Assembly: GCA_028823885.1 (NCBI GenBank)
Contig: JAPPFK010000207.1
Location: 1-38,315 of the forward strand
Source: Rhodospirillales bacterium
GTDB taxonomy: Bacteria > Pseudomonadota > Alphaproteobacteria > Rhodospirillales > UBA2165
Direction: 5' to 3'
Length of the DNA stretch: 38,315 bases
Of this stretch, positions 1 through 7,433 are shown one piece after another. The notes under the pieces are model-generated. The model was given only the letters and a program-made list of their open reading frames with translations, did no database searches and had not been told where the DNA came from. Both the position numbers and the translations under genes were made by a program. Position 1 is the stretch's first letter. Each line of letters begins with the position of its first letter.

Positions 1-474
1 CCAGTCGCCGTCGGGCACACGCACGCCGGAGGTCGTGCCGTTCCAGGTGAACACCACGTCGCGGCTGAAATCGGCCTGGGACATGTCGGGCAGTTCGCCG
101 TATCCGGCCTCGAAGACCCGGACGTCGTCGAGCTTCAACTGCCTGGTGACGTCGGTCACCCAGCCCTTGCCGAAACTCTCCCACTGGAAGACGTCGACGC
201 CGCGCTCGCCCAGGAGCGACCAGAGCGCCATCTCGACGGCGCCCGTATCCGACGCGGCGACGATGCCGATCCGGTAGTCGTCGGGCACGCCCAGGACATC
301 CCGGGTGCGGTCGATGACCTCCTGCAATTTGGCTTTACCGAGGGAAGACCTGTGGGACCGCCCCAGGGCGGCATCGCTCAGCGCCTCCGGCGACCATCCC
401 GGCCGCTTGGCGCAAGGTCCGGATGAAAAATTGGGATTTGCCGGCCGCGTGGCCGGTTTGGCTGGCAGGTTCAT
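1..474 (-). CDS. serC: Phosphoserine aminotransferase SerC, 5' part (cut by window edge)
   Basis: SerC is a PLP-dependent aminotransferase that converts 3-phosphohydroxypyruvate to phosphoserine in serine synthesis and also acts in the pyridoxine branch. The first 158 residues are visible. They contain the N-terminal [15 protein letters not shown] stretch, a [13 protein letters not shown] segment, the [16 protein letters not shown] phosphate-binding region and [14 protein letters not shown], all as in alphaproteobacterial SerC. The catalytic lysine lies beyond the window edge. The ATG (472-474) follows a GGATGGGAG Shine-Dalgarno that is itself inside a hairpin. In relatives serA follows serC; that part is outside the window. 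Base composition is GC-rich like the core genome, unlike the island upstream. Confidence 0.95.
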   Translation of the reverse strand, partial: MNLPAKPATRPANPNFSSGPCAKRPGWSPEALSDAALGRSHRSSLGKAKLQEVIDRTRDVLGVPDDYRIGIVAASDTGAVEMALWSLLGERGVDVFQWESFGKGWVTDVTRQLKLDDVRVFEAGYGELPDMSQADFSRDVVFTWNGTTSGVRVPDGDW

Positions 475-624
475 TTTGTACTCCCATCCTTCCAGATGGA
501 GAGCTACAAACTAAGTTGTTGAAATAATGGAATTAAATACGTCCAAAATTTCGTGCAGCTAGTTTGTAATCGCCATCTGAGTTACCAGATGGGCTTGCTA
601 CCCGTTGGGGGGTAACGGCCCGTC
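475..624 (-). promoter_or_regulatory. Structured 5' leader of serC (candidate serC RNA motif)
   Basis: The leader is about 150 nt and holds four mutually complementary strands. Read on the minus strand: strand 1 CCATCT (587-592); strand 2 AGATGG (573-578) plus ACAAACTA (560-567); strand 3 TAGTTTGT (506-513) plus CCATCT (494-499); strand 4 GATGGGAGTACAAA (475-488). Pairing 1:2 with 3:4 buries the Shine-Dalgarno next to the ATG. Pairing 2:3 (6 bp plus 8 bp) frees it. A further hairpin, CCGTT/AACGG, lies at the 5' side (602-618). Rfam describes a serC leader in alphaproteobacteria whose last stem overlaps the ribosome binding site, which fits. That it is a ligand-controlled or attenuation-type switch is inference. 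Confidence 0.75.
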
Positions 625-640
625 GATGCTTCTATAGATG
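601..640 (-). repeat. Direct repeat copy A (serC side) bounding the defence island
   Basis: This segment matches 4571-4610 at 33 of 40 positions without gaps, in the same orientation. Runs of identity include CCCGTTGGGG, CGATGCTTCTATAGAT and GGCCCG (plus strand). It covers the -10 box and the first transcribed bases of the serC leader. Confidence 0.8.
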
Positions 641-657
641 TTGAGGTAGCGCGTCAA
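631..657 (-). promoter_or_regulatory. Putative serC promoter
   Basis: On the minus strand there is a -35-like TTGACG (652-657), a 15-nt spacer and a -10-like TATAGA (631-636). This predicts a start near 624. The spacer is shorter than the usual 17 nt. The same arrangement with the same spacing recurs at 4601-4627, which supports a real element. Confidence 0.6.
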
Positions 658-846
658 TGGGCCTCAATTCCTATGATTTTAGAAGTAAAGGCGTTACACG
701 CTGTAGCACCCAAGCTAGGGAGCGATCTATGGGAAGCATTGCACGAGCATTGCCAGTCTATATCACCTTAGTTCTCTCGCCCGGCTTAGCCGCAGCAACA
801 GAGAGTCGTATTGGGCGTCTGACACCCCCTACCCACCCACCTATAC
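658..846. other. Intergenic left edge of the island, no gene seen
   Basis: This AT-richer stretch lies between the serC promoter and the GIY-YIG stop codon. A 74-codon plus-strand frame crosses it but has no convincing start signal or recognisable sequence. No integrase, tRNA end or terminator with a T-run was found. Confidence 0.5.
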
Positions 847-1320
847 CTATTGCTTGTTTAACTCGGGCTCTTTGCCAGTGAGTTCTTTAATGTGCGCTAA
901 CACTTCGTATTCAAGCCGTGCCACTTGGCCCATCAATCTCAAATCCTTGGCAGTACGCCTATCTTTCTTGACCTCGCACGGGATGCATAGAGCGGCAGCG
1001 AACAGCTTCTTATTTGACCTCAACTTCGTGTATCCGCGGCTGCGGCTATGGTCTCTAAAAAATCTTCCGGCGGCGCTGTGAGATTTGCCGTTCTCAATTC
1101 CAGACTGAAACTGCTTGAGCCGGCTACGGAGACCACCGACCGCTCTGGACATTCCTACGTAAAATACTTCATCAGCCTGGACCGTTCGCCCATCCAGGTC
1201 TCGGCCTGAGTAGGCCAACACATAAACTCCTGGAGAATCCAATTCTTCACGACGATCCATAAACTCATGAAATGGACACCAGCGCTCAGCAAACAGTCTT
1301 TCTAGGAGCCTCTTTGACAT
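847..1320 (-). CDS. GIY-YIG nuclease-like protein next to Hachiman genes
   Basis: This 157-residue protein has a GIY-YIG type core: GVY at residues 31-33, FYVG at 53-56 after a short insertion, an arginine-bearing helix GGLRSRLKQF (63-72), and a glutamate in ARLEYEVL near 137. These match the tyrosines, Arg and Glu used by GIY-YIG nucleases. It starts 46 nt after hamB on the same strand, so it is probably co-transcribed. It is AT-richer than the core genome, like hamA and hamB. Most of the chain outside the core is unassigned. GIY-YIG folds serve phage, repair and restriction roles; a role in this defence locus is inferred from position only, and it could be an unrelated island passenger. Confidence 0.75.
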   Translation of the reverse strand: MSKRLLERLFAERWCPFHEFMDRREELDSPGVYVLAYSGRDLDGRTVQADEVFYVGMSRAVGGLRSRLKQFQSGIENGKSHSAAGRFFRDHSRSRGYTKLRSNKKLFAAALCIPCEVKKDRRTAKDLRLMGQVARLEYEVLAHIKELTGKEPELNKQ

Positions 1321-1366
1321 GAAGAAAGTCCCCTACTGCCGGAGAGATTGTCCAACAAAATTTGTG

Positions 1367-3502
1367 CTAAAGATGCGCAATGCTTTCTCGCAACATTATC
1401 CGCTCAAAAGGGGAGATGTCCAAGTTGTCCGGCTCAATCGCGGCGAGACGAACCAACACAGCATCTAGATCGCCATCGGGCTCCAACCAATCTTCCAACT
1501 TCCGTCCTAACTGAATTGGTATGCCATATTCATCCAGCGCGATGATGGCGGGGTCCGAAAACAGATTTTCAACCTGGCCCGCGTAAGTGTCGTAGTTGCC
1601 AGGAGTTAAGCCCAGCCGTGCAAAGACCTCGCGCTGAATCAGGTTAACTGCCTGCAATAGTCTTGGTACGTGGAACGAAGCCCAATATCGAAGAAAATCA
1701 ATTACAATTTCTACCACTTCACTAGCGTCTTCTCTTGTTTGTGGGTTTTCCACCTCTGAAATAATCAGATCACGGATAGAGTTATTCTGACTTAGTCGTT
1801 GTAGACGCCACGCCAACTGAGGAGCAGATTTTGCGCTTGCTCTGGTTTGGACACCAAGATGCGAAAAGAACAGTTCGCAAACTTTCAGGAGCTCATGATA
1901 ATTCGGAAACTGGGTCCAGCTCATTAGCCTGTGATATTCATCAGGATTCTCCAATAACTCTTGAGCAAGAGAAATCTGAGCTTCTGGGTCTATGAACTTG
2001 TTTGCTCTGATGGTTTCATAGCTCAAAATCCCACTCGTTCGATACGGCTCTACACGACCAACGGCGAAATCGTTTAAGTCACCTTCGTCTAGTTGCACAA
2101 GAAGGCCATCTGAAGAATTCTCGTCCTGCGAAAACATTGGGATATCTATGTCGCCAAAATCCGGTTTTGGTGGATCCTCGAAATGATATACGCGCCCGAC
2201 GAAGTGTTTAAACATTCGTCCGGACCGCCCAGCGATATTATTGAAGGTGAAATAGTCGAGTTTGTTCCTGGCGATCTGATTGTCATAAATGATCACATTT
2301 TTTGCGGCGGTGTTTACTCCTTCGATCAGGGTTGAGGTACAAACGAGGAAATTCATCGGGCTAGTCGCGGAGTTGAATTCTCGAACAACATGCTGAGCTA
2401 AGGCCCGTGCAATTTGTCCGTGGTGAATGCCGATACCTCGGGCAAATGACTTTGCGAACACCCAATCCGGATGATACTCCGAACCGATCCAATTGGCCGC
2501 CTCTTCCAACTCGGGCATTATTTCTACACCCAAGTCCTCTAGAAGGCGCTCAGCCACCTTCCGTGAACTCCCAGGTGACTGACAGAAAATTAGAGTTTTG
2601 TCGTCCAGGGTTCTACAAAGTTCGACGAGTGCATCTAGCTTGTTCTCGCCGGGATCAACTCGATGCGCCTCACTAACCACCGTTGCCTCGGTGGTGTGTA
2701 CAAACTCGCACCGAAAATTATCTGTAAAGCCCGGCGGAACACCTCGAATATTCGGTCCAAGCATGTAGAATTGGCGAGCGTTTTTCGAAAGCTTATAAAC
2801 AACATAGTTCAATACAGCCGATCGAATATCATCTCGCCCCCTTTGCGGATCGAGCTTGTAAAACTCGTCGATCACTAGAAAATCAATCACCCCGTCCAAT
2901 TCAAGATCAAGCGCTCGCTCTTGCGTCAGAACAAAAATGTTTCTCTCCGCCTGTTCCTGATTTGGATGAGTAATCAGCTTGTAACGATCTGAGAACTTGG
3001 TAAGCCGTCGACGCGTCTCATCGATTAGTGAAATAGTCGGTACAATGACGACTACATTGTTCATTGACTTGGCAGCAATTACTGCATCAATGATCAGACT
3101 TTTTCCGAAACTTGTTGGTGCGCTCAATATGACGCTCTTGCCATCCATTAGGTCACGGTAAACAGCGGCCTGCGACCTATGGAAAACAATATCGTCCTCG
3201 TCTAGTTCCAAAGGTCGATGAATTTCAAACGCCAACTGATCCCCTACCGACAATTTGTTCGTATCTTGAATGTACGGAAATAGGCCGACTTGCCTGACTA
3301 GCGCATCCAGTACGGGCGACAAACCATTTAACGACCTTCGGTTCTCAAGCAGTCGAATGACTAGCTCTCTAGCCTCTGTCTCGAGTTCTTCATCGGCAAT
3401 GGCAGTTCCCAGCGTTGATAGAATTTGAAGTGCATTGCCCTCAACAAATTCTGGACTGCCAATTTGTCCTCTTAGGTCCTCGAAGATCAGATTGTCTGCC
3501 AT
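1367..3502 (-). CDS. hamB: HamB, Ski2-like superfamily 2 helicase of a Hachiman system
   Basis: This 711-residue DExH/D-type helicase has motif I APTSFGKS (128-135), motif II as IDEFYKLD (D212, E213), motif IV TLIFCQSP (303-310), a GIHHG segment typical of Ski2-like enzymes (358-362), motif V TSTLIEGVN (389-397) and motif VI AGRSGR (424-429). About 280 further residues follow as a helical C-terminal region without recognised domains. It overlaps hamA by 16 nt, so translation is probably coupled. In Hachiman systems the helicase partners with the DUF1837 protein HamA and is thought to sense damaged or foreign DNA and release the nuclease. Identity rests on motifs plus the DUF1837 neighbour. 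Motif II is DEF rather than DEAD or DEAH. Confidence 0.88.
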   Translation of the reverse strand: MADNLIFEDLRGQIGSPEFVEGNALQILSTLGTAIADEELETEARELVIRLLENRRSLNGLSPVLDALVRQVGLFPYIQDTNKLSVGDQLAFEIHRPLELDEDDIVFHRSQAAVYRDLMDGKSVILSAPTSFGKSLIIDAVIAAKSMNNVVVIVPTISLIDETRRRLTKFSDRYKLITHPNQEQAERNIFVLTQERALDLELDGVIDFLVIDEFYKLDPQRGRDDIRSAVLNYVVYKLSKNARQFYMLGPNIRGVPPGFTDNFRCEFVHTTEATVVSEAHRVDPGENKLDALVELCRTLDDKTLIFCQSPGSSRKVAERLLEDLGVEIMPELEEAANWIGSEYHPDWVFAKSFARGIGIHHGQIARALAQHVVREFNSATSPMNFLVCTSTLIEGVNTAAKNVIIYDNQIARNKLDYFTFNNIAGRSGRMFKHFVGRVYHFEDPPKPDFGDIDIPMFSQDENSSDGLLVQLDEGDLNDFAVGRVEPYRTSGILSYETIRANKFIDPEAQISLAQELLENPDEYHRLMSWTQFPNYHELLKVCELFFSHLGVQTRASAKSAPQLAWRLQRLSQNNSIRDLIISEVENPQTREDASEVVEIVIDFLRYWASFHVPRLLQAVNLIQREVFARLGLTPGNYDTYAGQVENLFSDPAIIALDEYGIPIQLGRKLEDWLEPDGDLDAVLVRLAAIEPDNLDISPFERIMLRESIAHL

Positions 3503-4335
3503 GCCTTTAACCTCTTATCGAGCATTTCGATTAACTCATCCTTGCTGTCCAAAGGCATCAAAATCAGATGAATTTTTACGTTTGTTGGAAGTCCGTCCTT
3601 GCTGGAAAAAGTCTCATAGTGTTTCCAAAATTCCTGAACCAGCTGCTCTTTACACTCTTCAGTCCATTTTGAATGTTCTTGTAATGTTCCACTCTCGTAC
3701 GTTAAGAGTACGGGAACAGATATACAATCGAAAATATTATCCAATGAGGTATTTTGATCGATCAATTTTTTGAGGCGTTCGGCTTCCGGCCATGCCGGAT
3801 CAATCTTATTCGACACCAGGACAAGCTCTTCACGAACGTAGTTTCTCTTTGTATGCGCCTTTAGCTCTGCGACCGCGTCAGTAATCGCTCTAGAGATGTC
3901 TCGATAAAACTTGGCTTCCCCTAGCCACAGCTCTAGAGATGTCTCTGCACAAACTACGTGAACCGCATCAAATCCTTTGACGGTGTCGTCGATTGAAGAC
4001 TTGTAATAGAGCTTGGACACAGCCGGGATAGTATTGAACAGTTGTCGAACGCAAATATGGAGAAGCAATTCACCAAATTCTCCGCGAGCCTGATATTTAT
4101 CGGAGTTGTAAACGAGATTGGCTGCTTTCCGGACAAACGAAGCCGCATTAACGTAGTTGATGCTTTCTCGCTCGGACCAAGTGAGTGCAAACTCCGGCAA
4201 CCATTCGGTGACATGTTCGGATAAGCGCGCGGCTCGCCACTTACCGTCCTCGTAATCCGCGGTCAATCCGGATAGGCCGGGCTCAGCCCCGAGTTCGTGG
4301 ACCACGACCTCCAGAAAAGGTGGGGGAGTTTCCAT
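3487..4335 (-). CDS. hamA: HamA, DUF1837 nuclease of a Hachiman system
   Basis: This 282-residue DUF1837 protein is the effector of Hachiman defence. It shows a PD-(D/E)xK nuclease pattern: a helix GEFGELLLH (E86, E89), an acidic residue in KGFDAVHV (D123), and the core LWLGEAKFY with E140-A-K142. A C-terminal alpha/beta part (LVLVSNKID, KIHLILMP) completes the chain. The start ATG at 4333-4335 has no strong Shine-Dalgarno. It lies about 235 nt downstream of a promoter-like copy at 4601-4627. hamA is first in the operon and overlaps hamB by 16 nt. Family knowledge says HamA-HamB complexes degrade DNA on infection; that it is active here is inference from intact motifs. Confidence 0.88.
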   Translation of the reverse strand: METPPPFLEVVVHELGAEPGLSGLTADYEDGKWRAARLSEHVTEWLPEFALTWSERESINYVNAASFVRKAANLVYNSDKYQARGEFGELLLHICVRQLFNTIPAVSKLYYKSSIDDTVKGFDAVHVVCAETSLELWLGEAKFYRDISRAITDAVAELKAHTKRNYVREELVLVSNKIDPAWPEAERLKKLIDQNTSLDNIFDCISVPVLLTYESGTLQEHSKWTEECKEQLVQEFWKHYETFSSKDGLPTNVKIHLILMPLDSKDELIEMLDKRLKAWQTI

Positions 4336-4545
4336 TCAAATACTTACCATAGAATACTGGCTGTATTCGTAACTAACACTTCCACCACTAGATGTTGAGC
4401 AGTTAATTCAACGCGACTTTTGAGATCCAACACTGGAGGGAGATTGGCTACCTCAACGATTGCACGCAGCTTTGATCGCACCCAAGGTAATCGGTTCGCT
4501 AGACCGCGAGTTTCCCATGATGGAATATTTGATAATTCCGTCCTT

Positions 4546-4570
4546 AAACAGCACCCAGTAGGGACTGTTT
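4546..4570 (-). promoter_or_regulatory. Leader hairpin after promoter copy B
   Basis: AAACAG (4565-4570 read on minus) pairs with CTGTTT (4546-4551), with an inner CCC/GGG pairing. It occupies the place that the CCATCT/AGATGG hairpin has in the serC leader, but the sequence differs. No T-run follows, so it is not a classical terminator. Confidence 0.5.
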
Positions 4571-4610
4571 CCCGTTGGGGGACCGTGGCCCGCCGATGCT
4601 TCTATAGATA
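4571..4610 (-). repeat. Direct repeat copy B (island right side)
   Basis: This is the partner of 601-640, identical at 33 of 40 positions. Similarity ends on the hamA side just after CCCGTT (plus strand) and weakens beyond the -35 box on the other side. Confidence 0.8.
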
Positions 4611-4627
4611 TGTGTTCACGGGGTCAA
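4601..4627 (-). promoter_or_regulatory. Putative promoter of the hamA-hamB operon (serC promoter copy)
   Basis: TTGACC (4622-4627 on the minus strand), a 15-nt spacer and TATAGA (4601-4606) repeat the serC promoter layout exactly. A transcript from here would start near 4594 and reach hamA after about 260 nt of leader. Confidence 0.55.
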
Positions 4628-4744
4628 CGTGCGTTTTGCGCATGTCTCCCCCGCGTCGCATACATAGCGGACTATTCGAAACCGAGCGCGGCGTCGCCGA
4701 AGCCGGAAACGAACCTGGCGGCGGTCTCACCCGTAACCCGGCCC

Positions 4745-5290
4745 TCAGACCTTCAGCGGGATGGGGTCGTCATCGGGCGCTTCCGCGCCGACGAACACCG
4801 CCATGAGCCCCACTTTGCAGAAATGTCCGATGGCGCCGATGACATCGACCATGGCCGGGTAGCCGATGAGATCGGCGGCGCGCTCGAAGGTGGCGTCGCC
4901 GGCTTTCTTTTGCTCAAGGGTTTCCTTGGCGAGATCGTAGACCGCCGCGTCCGCGTCATTGTCGAAGTCGGGCCGGCGGCCGTCGTTGACGGCGTGAATG
5001 ATGGCGTCGCTCAGCCCCGCGTTGCGCGCCAGGCCCACCTGGGCGAACCAGGGAAACTGCGCGTCCCAGAACCGTGCGGTCATCAGCGCGACCATGCGCA
5101 CCTGGGGCTGGGTCAGGGCGCAATCGGCGAGATGGTCGCTCACCTTGTTGGTGGCCTCCCAGAGACCCGGTGAATAGACGTAGCCCAGCGACGGCCCCGA
5201 GACCCGGCCGGTCGTGGCCATGACGTCGTCGTAGACCCGCGCCTGCTCGGCATCCATCTCGTCCCGCGATACCGGTGGAATTCTGGCCAT
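4745..5290 (-). CDS. Carboxymuconolactone decarboxylase (CMD)-like protein
   Basis: This 181-residue all-helical protein of the CMD/AhpD superfamily starts at an ATG behind a strong GGAGGAG. The family pattern is visible in VRMVALMTARFWDAQFPWFAQVGLARNAGLSDAI (split: VRMVALMTA near 83, FPWFAQVGLARNAGL near 98-112) and the C-terminal DVIGAIGHFCKVGLM. The motif position where relatives carry Glu and His (EYEWxxH) here reads Q and Q, and there is no CxxC, so neither AhpD peroxidase chemistry nor the classical decarboxylase residues are evident. The nearest genes are a GFA-fold protein and a flavin monooxygenase, so a role in breakdown of an organic substrate is possible but not shown. Confidence 0.8.
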   Translation of the reverse strand: MARIPPVSRDEMDAEQARVYDDVMATTGRVSGPSLGYVYSPGLWEATNKVSDHLADCALTQPQVRMVALMTARFWDAQFPWFAQVGLARNAGLSDAIIHAVNDGRRPDFDNDADAAVYDLAKETLEQKKAGDATFERAADLIGYPAMVDVIGAIGHFCKVGLMAVFVGAEAPDDDPIPLKV

Positions 5291-5320
5291 ATTCTCCTCC
5301 TATCCTTAAGGGCCGCCGCG

Positions 5321-5752
5321 CTATGACGGCGGGGCGGCCTGCGTGTCGTGGGCGGGGATCGCGTCGAGGTCCTTGACCCACGGCTGGGCCGAGCGGGTCC
5401 AGACCTGCCATTTGGGCCGAATTTCGGCCTTTTGTCTGACGATTCCCAAGCGGACGCTGAACAGGCGAGGCTTGCCGTCGGTTGGATCGTCGTAGGACGT
5501 GGCATAGATGCGGGCGCCGCAATCGGGGCAGAACAGCTGGTTCCGTCTGTTGCCGTTCTCGGCGGTCTTCACGTAGACCTTGGGCGTTCCGGATTTCATG
5601 GTGAAGTCGGTCTCACGGACCTGCACCACCGCATTGTAGGGCGCGCCGGACATCGTCTGGCAGTCGGTGCAGTGACAGATTCCGGCCCGCTCGGGATCGA
5701 TTTCCGCCTCGAAAGTAATGCTGCCGCAATGGCAGCCGCCGTCGATATGCAT
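5321..5752 (-). CDS. GFA-fold (glutathione-dependent formaldehyde-activating enzyme-like) zinc protein
   Basis: This 143-residue DUF636/GFA family member has the full set of zinc-binding cysteines: GGCHCGSI near residues 6-13, CHCTDCQ near 26-32 and CPDCGARIY near 75-83. I chose the ATG at 5750-5752 because it follows an AGGAGGG and gives MHIDGGCHCG, the family's usual N-terminus; an upstream start at 5803 would add 17 unconserved residues and run towards the divergent monooxygenase. The founding member condenses glutathione with formaldehyde, but most relatives have unknown substrates. It lies 30 nt upstream of the CMD-like gene on the same strand and is divergent from the FAD monooxygenase. 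Confidence 0.85.
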   Translation of the reverse strand: MHIDGGCHCGSITFEAEIDPERAGICHCTDCQTMSGAPYNAVVQVRETDFTMKSGTPKVYVKTAENGNRRNQLFCPDCGARIYATSYDDPTDGKPRLFSVRLGIVRQKAEIRPKWQVWTRSAQPWVKDLDAIPAHDTQAAPPS

Positions 5753-5822
5753 CGCGCCCTCCTTTTCTTTGCCGCCCGAACAGGGAACACTACCCCTCAG
5801 CATAGCCCATCAGGGGGGTCGC

Positions 5823-7433
5823 GTGGATACATCGGTTTTGATCGCCGGCGGCGGGCCGGTGGGCCTCACCCTGTCCCTGACCCTCGCCCGGTTCGGGATC
5901 GGCTGCGTGGCGGTCGAGCGCGCCGCCGGCACCACCCAACATCCCAAGATGGACATCACCAACGGCCGCTCCATGGAGATCTTCCGGATGCTGGGTGTCG
6001 CGGATGCCATCCACGCCGCCGCCGTGCCGGATCACATCTGCCACGATGTGAGCTGGGCGACGTCTCTCACCGGTCACGAGATATACCGCTTCGCCTATCC
6101 GGGCCCGGCGGAGGCTCGGGAGACCTACCGGCGGCGAAACGACGGCACCCGGGCGCTGGAGCCGGACGTCCGGATATCGCAAATCGTCGTCGAACCCCTG
6201 CTCCGCGACGCGGCGCTGGCCTCCCCTCATGTGACCATCCGTTACGGCGCCGAGTTCCTGGATTTCGAGCAGGACGCGGACGGCGTCACGTCCCGGGTTG
6301 AAATCGCCGAAACCGGCGAAATCCGGGAAATCCGCAGCCGATATCTCGCCGGGTGCGACGGCGGCAACAGCCGGGTGCGCCGGCAACTCGGCATCGGCCT
6401 CTCCGGCGAGGCCAACATCCGCACCCGCTACAGCGTCCACTTCATCTCCAGGGACCAGGCGGCGTTCGAGCCCTGGGGGCCGGCCTGGCACTATCAGTCG
6501 CCGGTCCACGGCACCCTGGTGAGCCAGGACGGGAAGGAGCGCTACACCCTCCATTCCTACCTCGCGGACGGCGAAACCCCGGAGACGGTGAACCCCTACG
6601 ACAAGGTCAGGTCCTTCGTCGGCGCCGATTTCCACTTCGAGCCGCTCCGCGCCCTCAACTGGCAGAACAACCTCCTGATCGCCGAGGGATACCGGGACCG
6701 CCGGGTGCTGCTCGCCGGCGACGCCGCCCATCAATACATCCCGACCGGCGGTTACGGCATGAACACCGGGGTCGGCGACGCCTTCGATCTCGGCTGGAAG
6801 CTCTCGGCCGTGATCCAGGGCTGGGGCGGCGACGGGCTGCTCGACGCGGTCCGGGAAGAACGGCAGCCGGTGGCCCTGCGCAACCGGGAGGGATCGAAGC
6901 GCCACGCCGAAGCCCGGCTCGCCATCGGCGAGATCTGGCCGGACGGCATCGAGGCCGCGGGCCCCGAAGGCGAGCGGCTACGCGCCGGACTCGCCGATGG
7001 AATCCAGAAAATAGGCAACGCCGAGAACGAAAGCCTGGGAATCGAGCTTGGCTACGGCTACGCCGGCTCGTCCATCGTCTGCAACGAGGACGGCGACGAA
7101 ACCCAGGATGATCCGTTGGTCTATGTTCCCACCACCACCCCCGGCTATCGGCCGCCGGGGATTTATCTCGGGGACGGGACGCCGATCTTCGGCCGTTTCG
7201 GGATCTGGTTCACCCTGGTGGATTTCGGATCGGACGGCGCCGCCGGCGCCTTCGAGGCGGAAGCCGAGACCTTGGGCGTCCCTTTGCGCACCGTCTTCAT
7301 CGGCGACGGCCATGCCCGCGCACTCTATGGGTACGATTTGGTTCTGGTACGCCCCGATCAACACGTGGCCTGGCGCGGAAACCGGGCTCCTGGCGACGTG
7401 ACCGAAATCCTGCGCCGGGTCTCGGGAAACTAG
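5823..7433 (+). CDS. FAD-dependent aromatic-type monooxygenase (PheA/TfdB/UbiH class A)
   Basis: This is a 536-residue class A flavoprotein hydroxylase. The FAD-binding GGGPVGL lies at residues 9-15, the DG motif in AGCDGGNSRVRRQLG near 178-192, and the GD motif in LLAGDAAHQYIPTGGYGMNTG near 298-318. The C-terminus resembles the thioredoxin-like domain of phenol hydroxylase relatives. The GTG start at 5823 is preceded by GGGGGG and begins MDTSVLIAGGGP; upstream in-frame codons overlap the divergent gene and look non-coding. Such enzymes use NAD(P)H and oxygen to hydroxylate aromatic or polyketide-like rings. The substrate cannot be read from sequence. Confidence 0.9.
   Translation: MDTSVLIAGGGPVGLTLSLTLARFGIGCVAVERAAGTTQHPKMDITNGRSMEIFRMLGVADAIHAAAVPDHICHDVSWATSLTGHEIYRFAYPGPAEARETYRRRNDGTRALEPDVRISQIVVEPLLRDAALASPHVTIRYGAEFLDFEQDADGVTSRVEIAETGEIREIRSRYLAGCDGGNSRVRRQLGIGLSGEANIRTRYSVHFISRDQAAFEPWGPAWHYQSPVHGTLVSQDGKERYTLHSYLADGETPETVNPYDKVRSFVGADFHFEPLRALNWQNNLLIAEGYRDRRVLLAGDAAHQYIPTGGYGMNTGVGDAFDLGWKLSAVIQGWGGDGLLDAVREERQPVALRNREGSKRHAEARLAIGEIWPDGIEAAGPEGERLRAGLADGIQKIGNAENESLGIELGYGYAGSSIVCNEDGDETQDDPLVYVPTTTPGYRPPGIYLGDGTPIFGRFGIWFTLVDFGSDGAAGAFEAEAETLGVPLRTVFIGDGHARALYGYDLVLVRPDQHVAWRGNRAPGDVTEILRRVSGN

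Larger units (their letters stand above)
4336..4744. other. Non-coding region upstream of hamA
   Basis: This region holds the copy B repeat, a promoter-like element and a hairpin (listed separately), then about 210 nt with no recognisable gene up to hamA. Another small hairpin, GGAAT/ATTCC, lies near 4521-4539. Long plus-strand frames here continue into the antisense of the next gene and look like shadows. GC content rises sharply to the right of about 4630, which I take as the island edge. Confidence 0.5.

Noticed and set aside
657..881. 74-codon plus-strand frame at the island's left edge
   Set aside because: No ribosome binding site, no recognisable sequence, and it crosses the serC -35 region and the GIY-YIG 3' end.
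601..4610. The 40-bp repeats as integrase attachment sites
   Set aside because: There is no integrase between them, the copies differ at 7 of 40 positions, and their content is a promoter plus leader. Homologous recombination or duplication fits better, though att origin is not excluded.
4420..5173. Two plus-strand frames right of hamA
   Set aside because: They run through the repeat and into the antisense of the CMD-like gene; composition changes midway, so they are not single genes.
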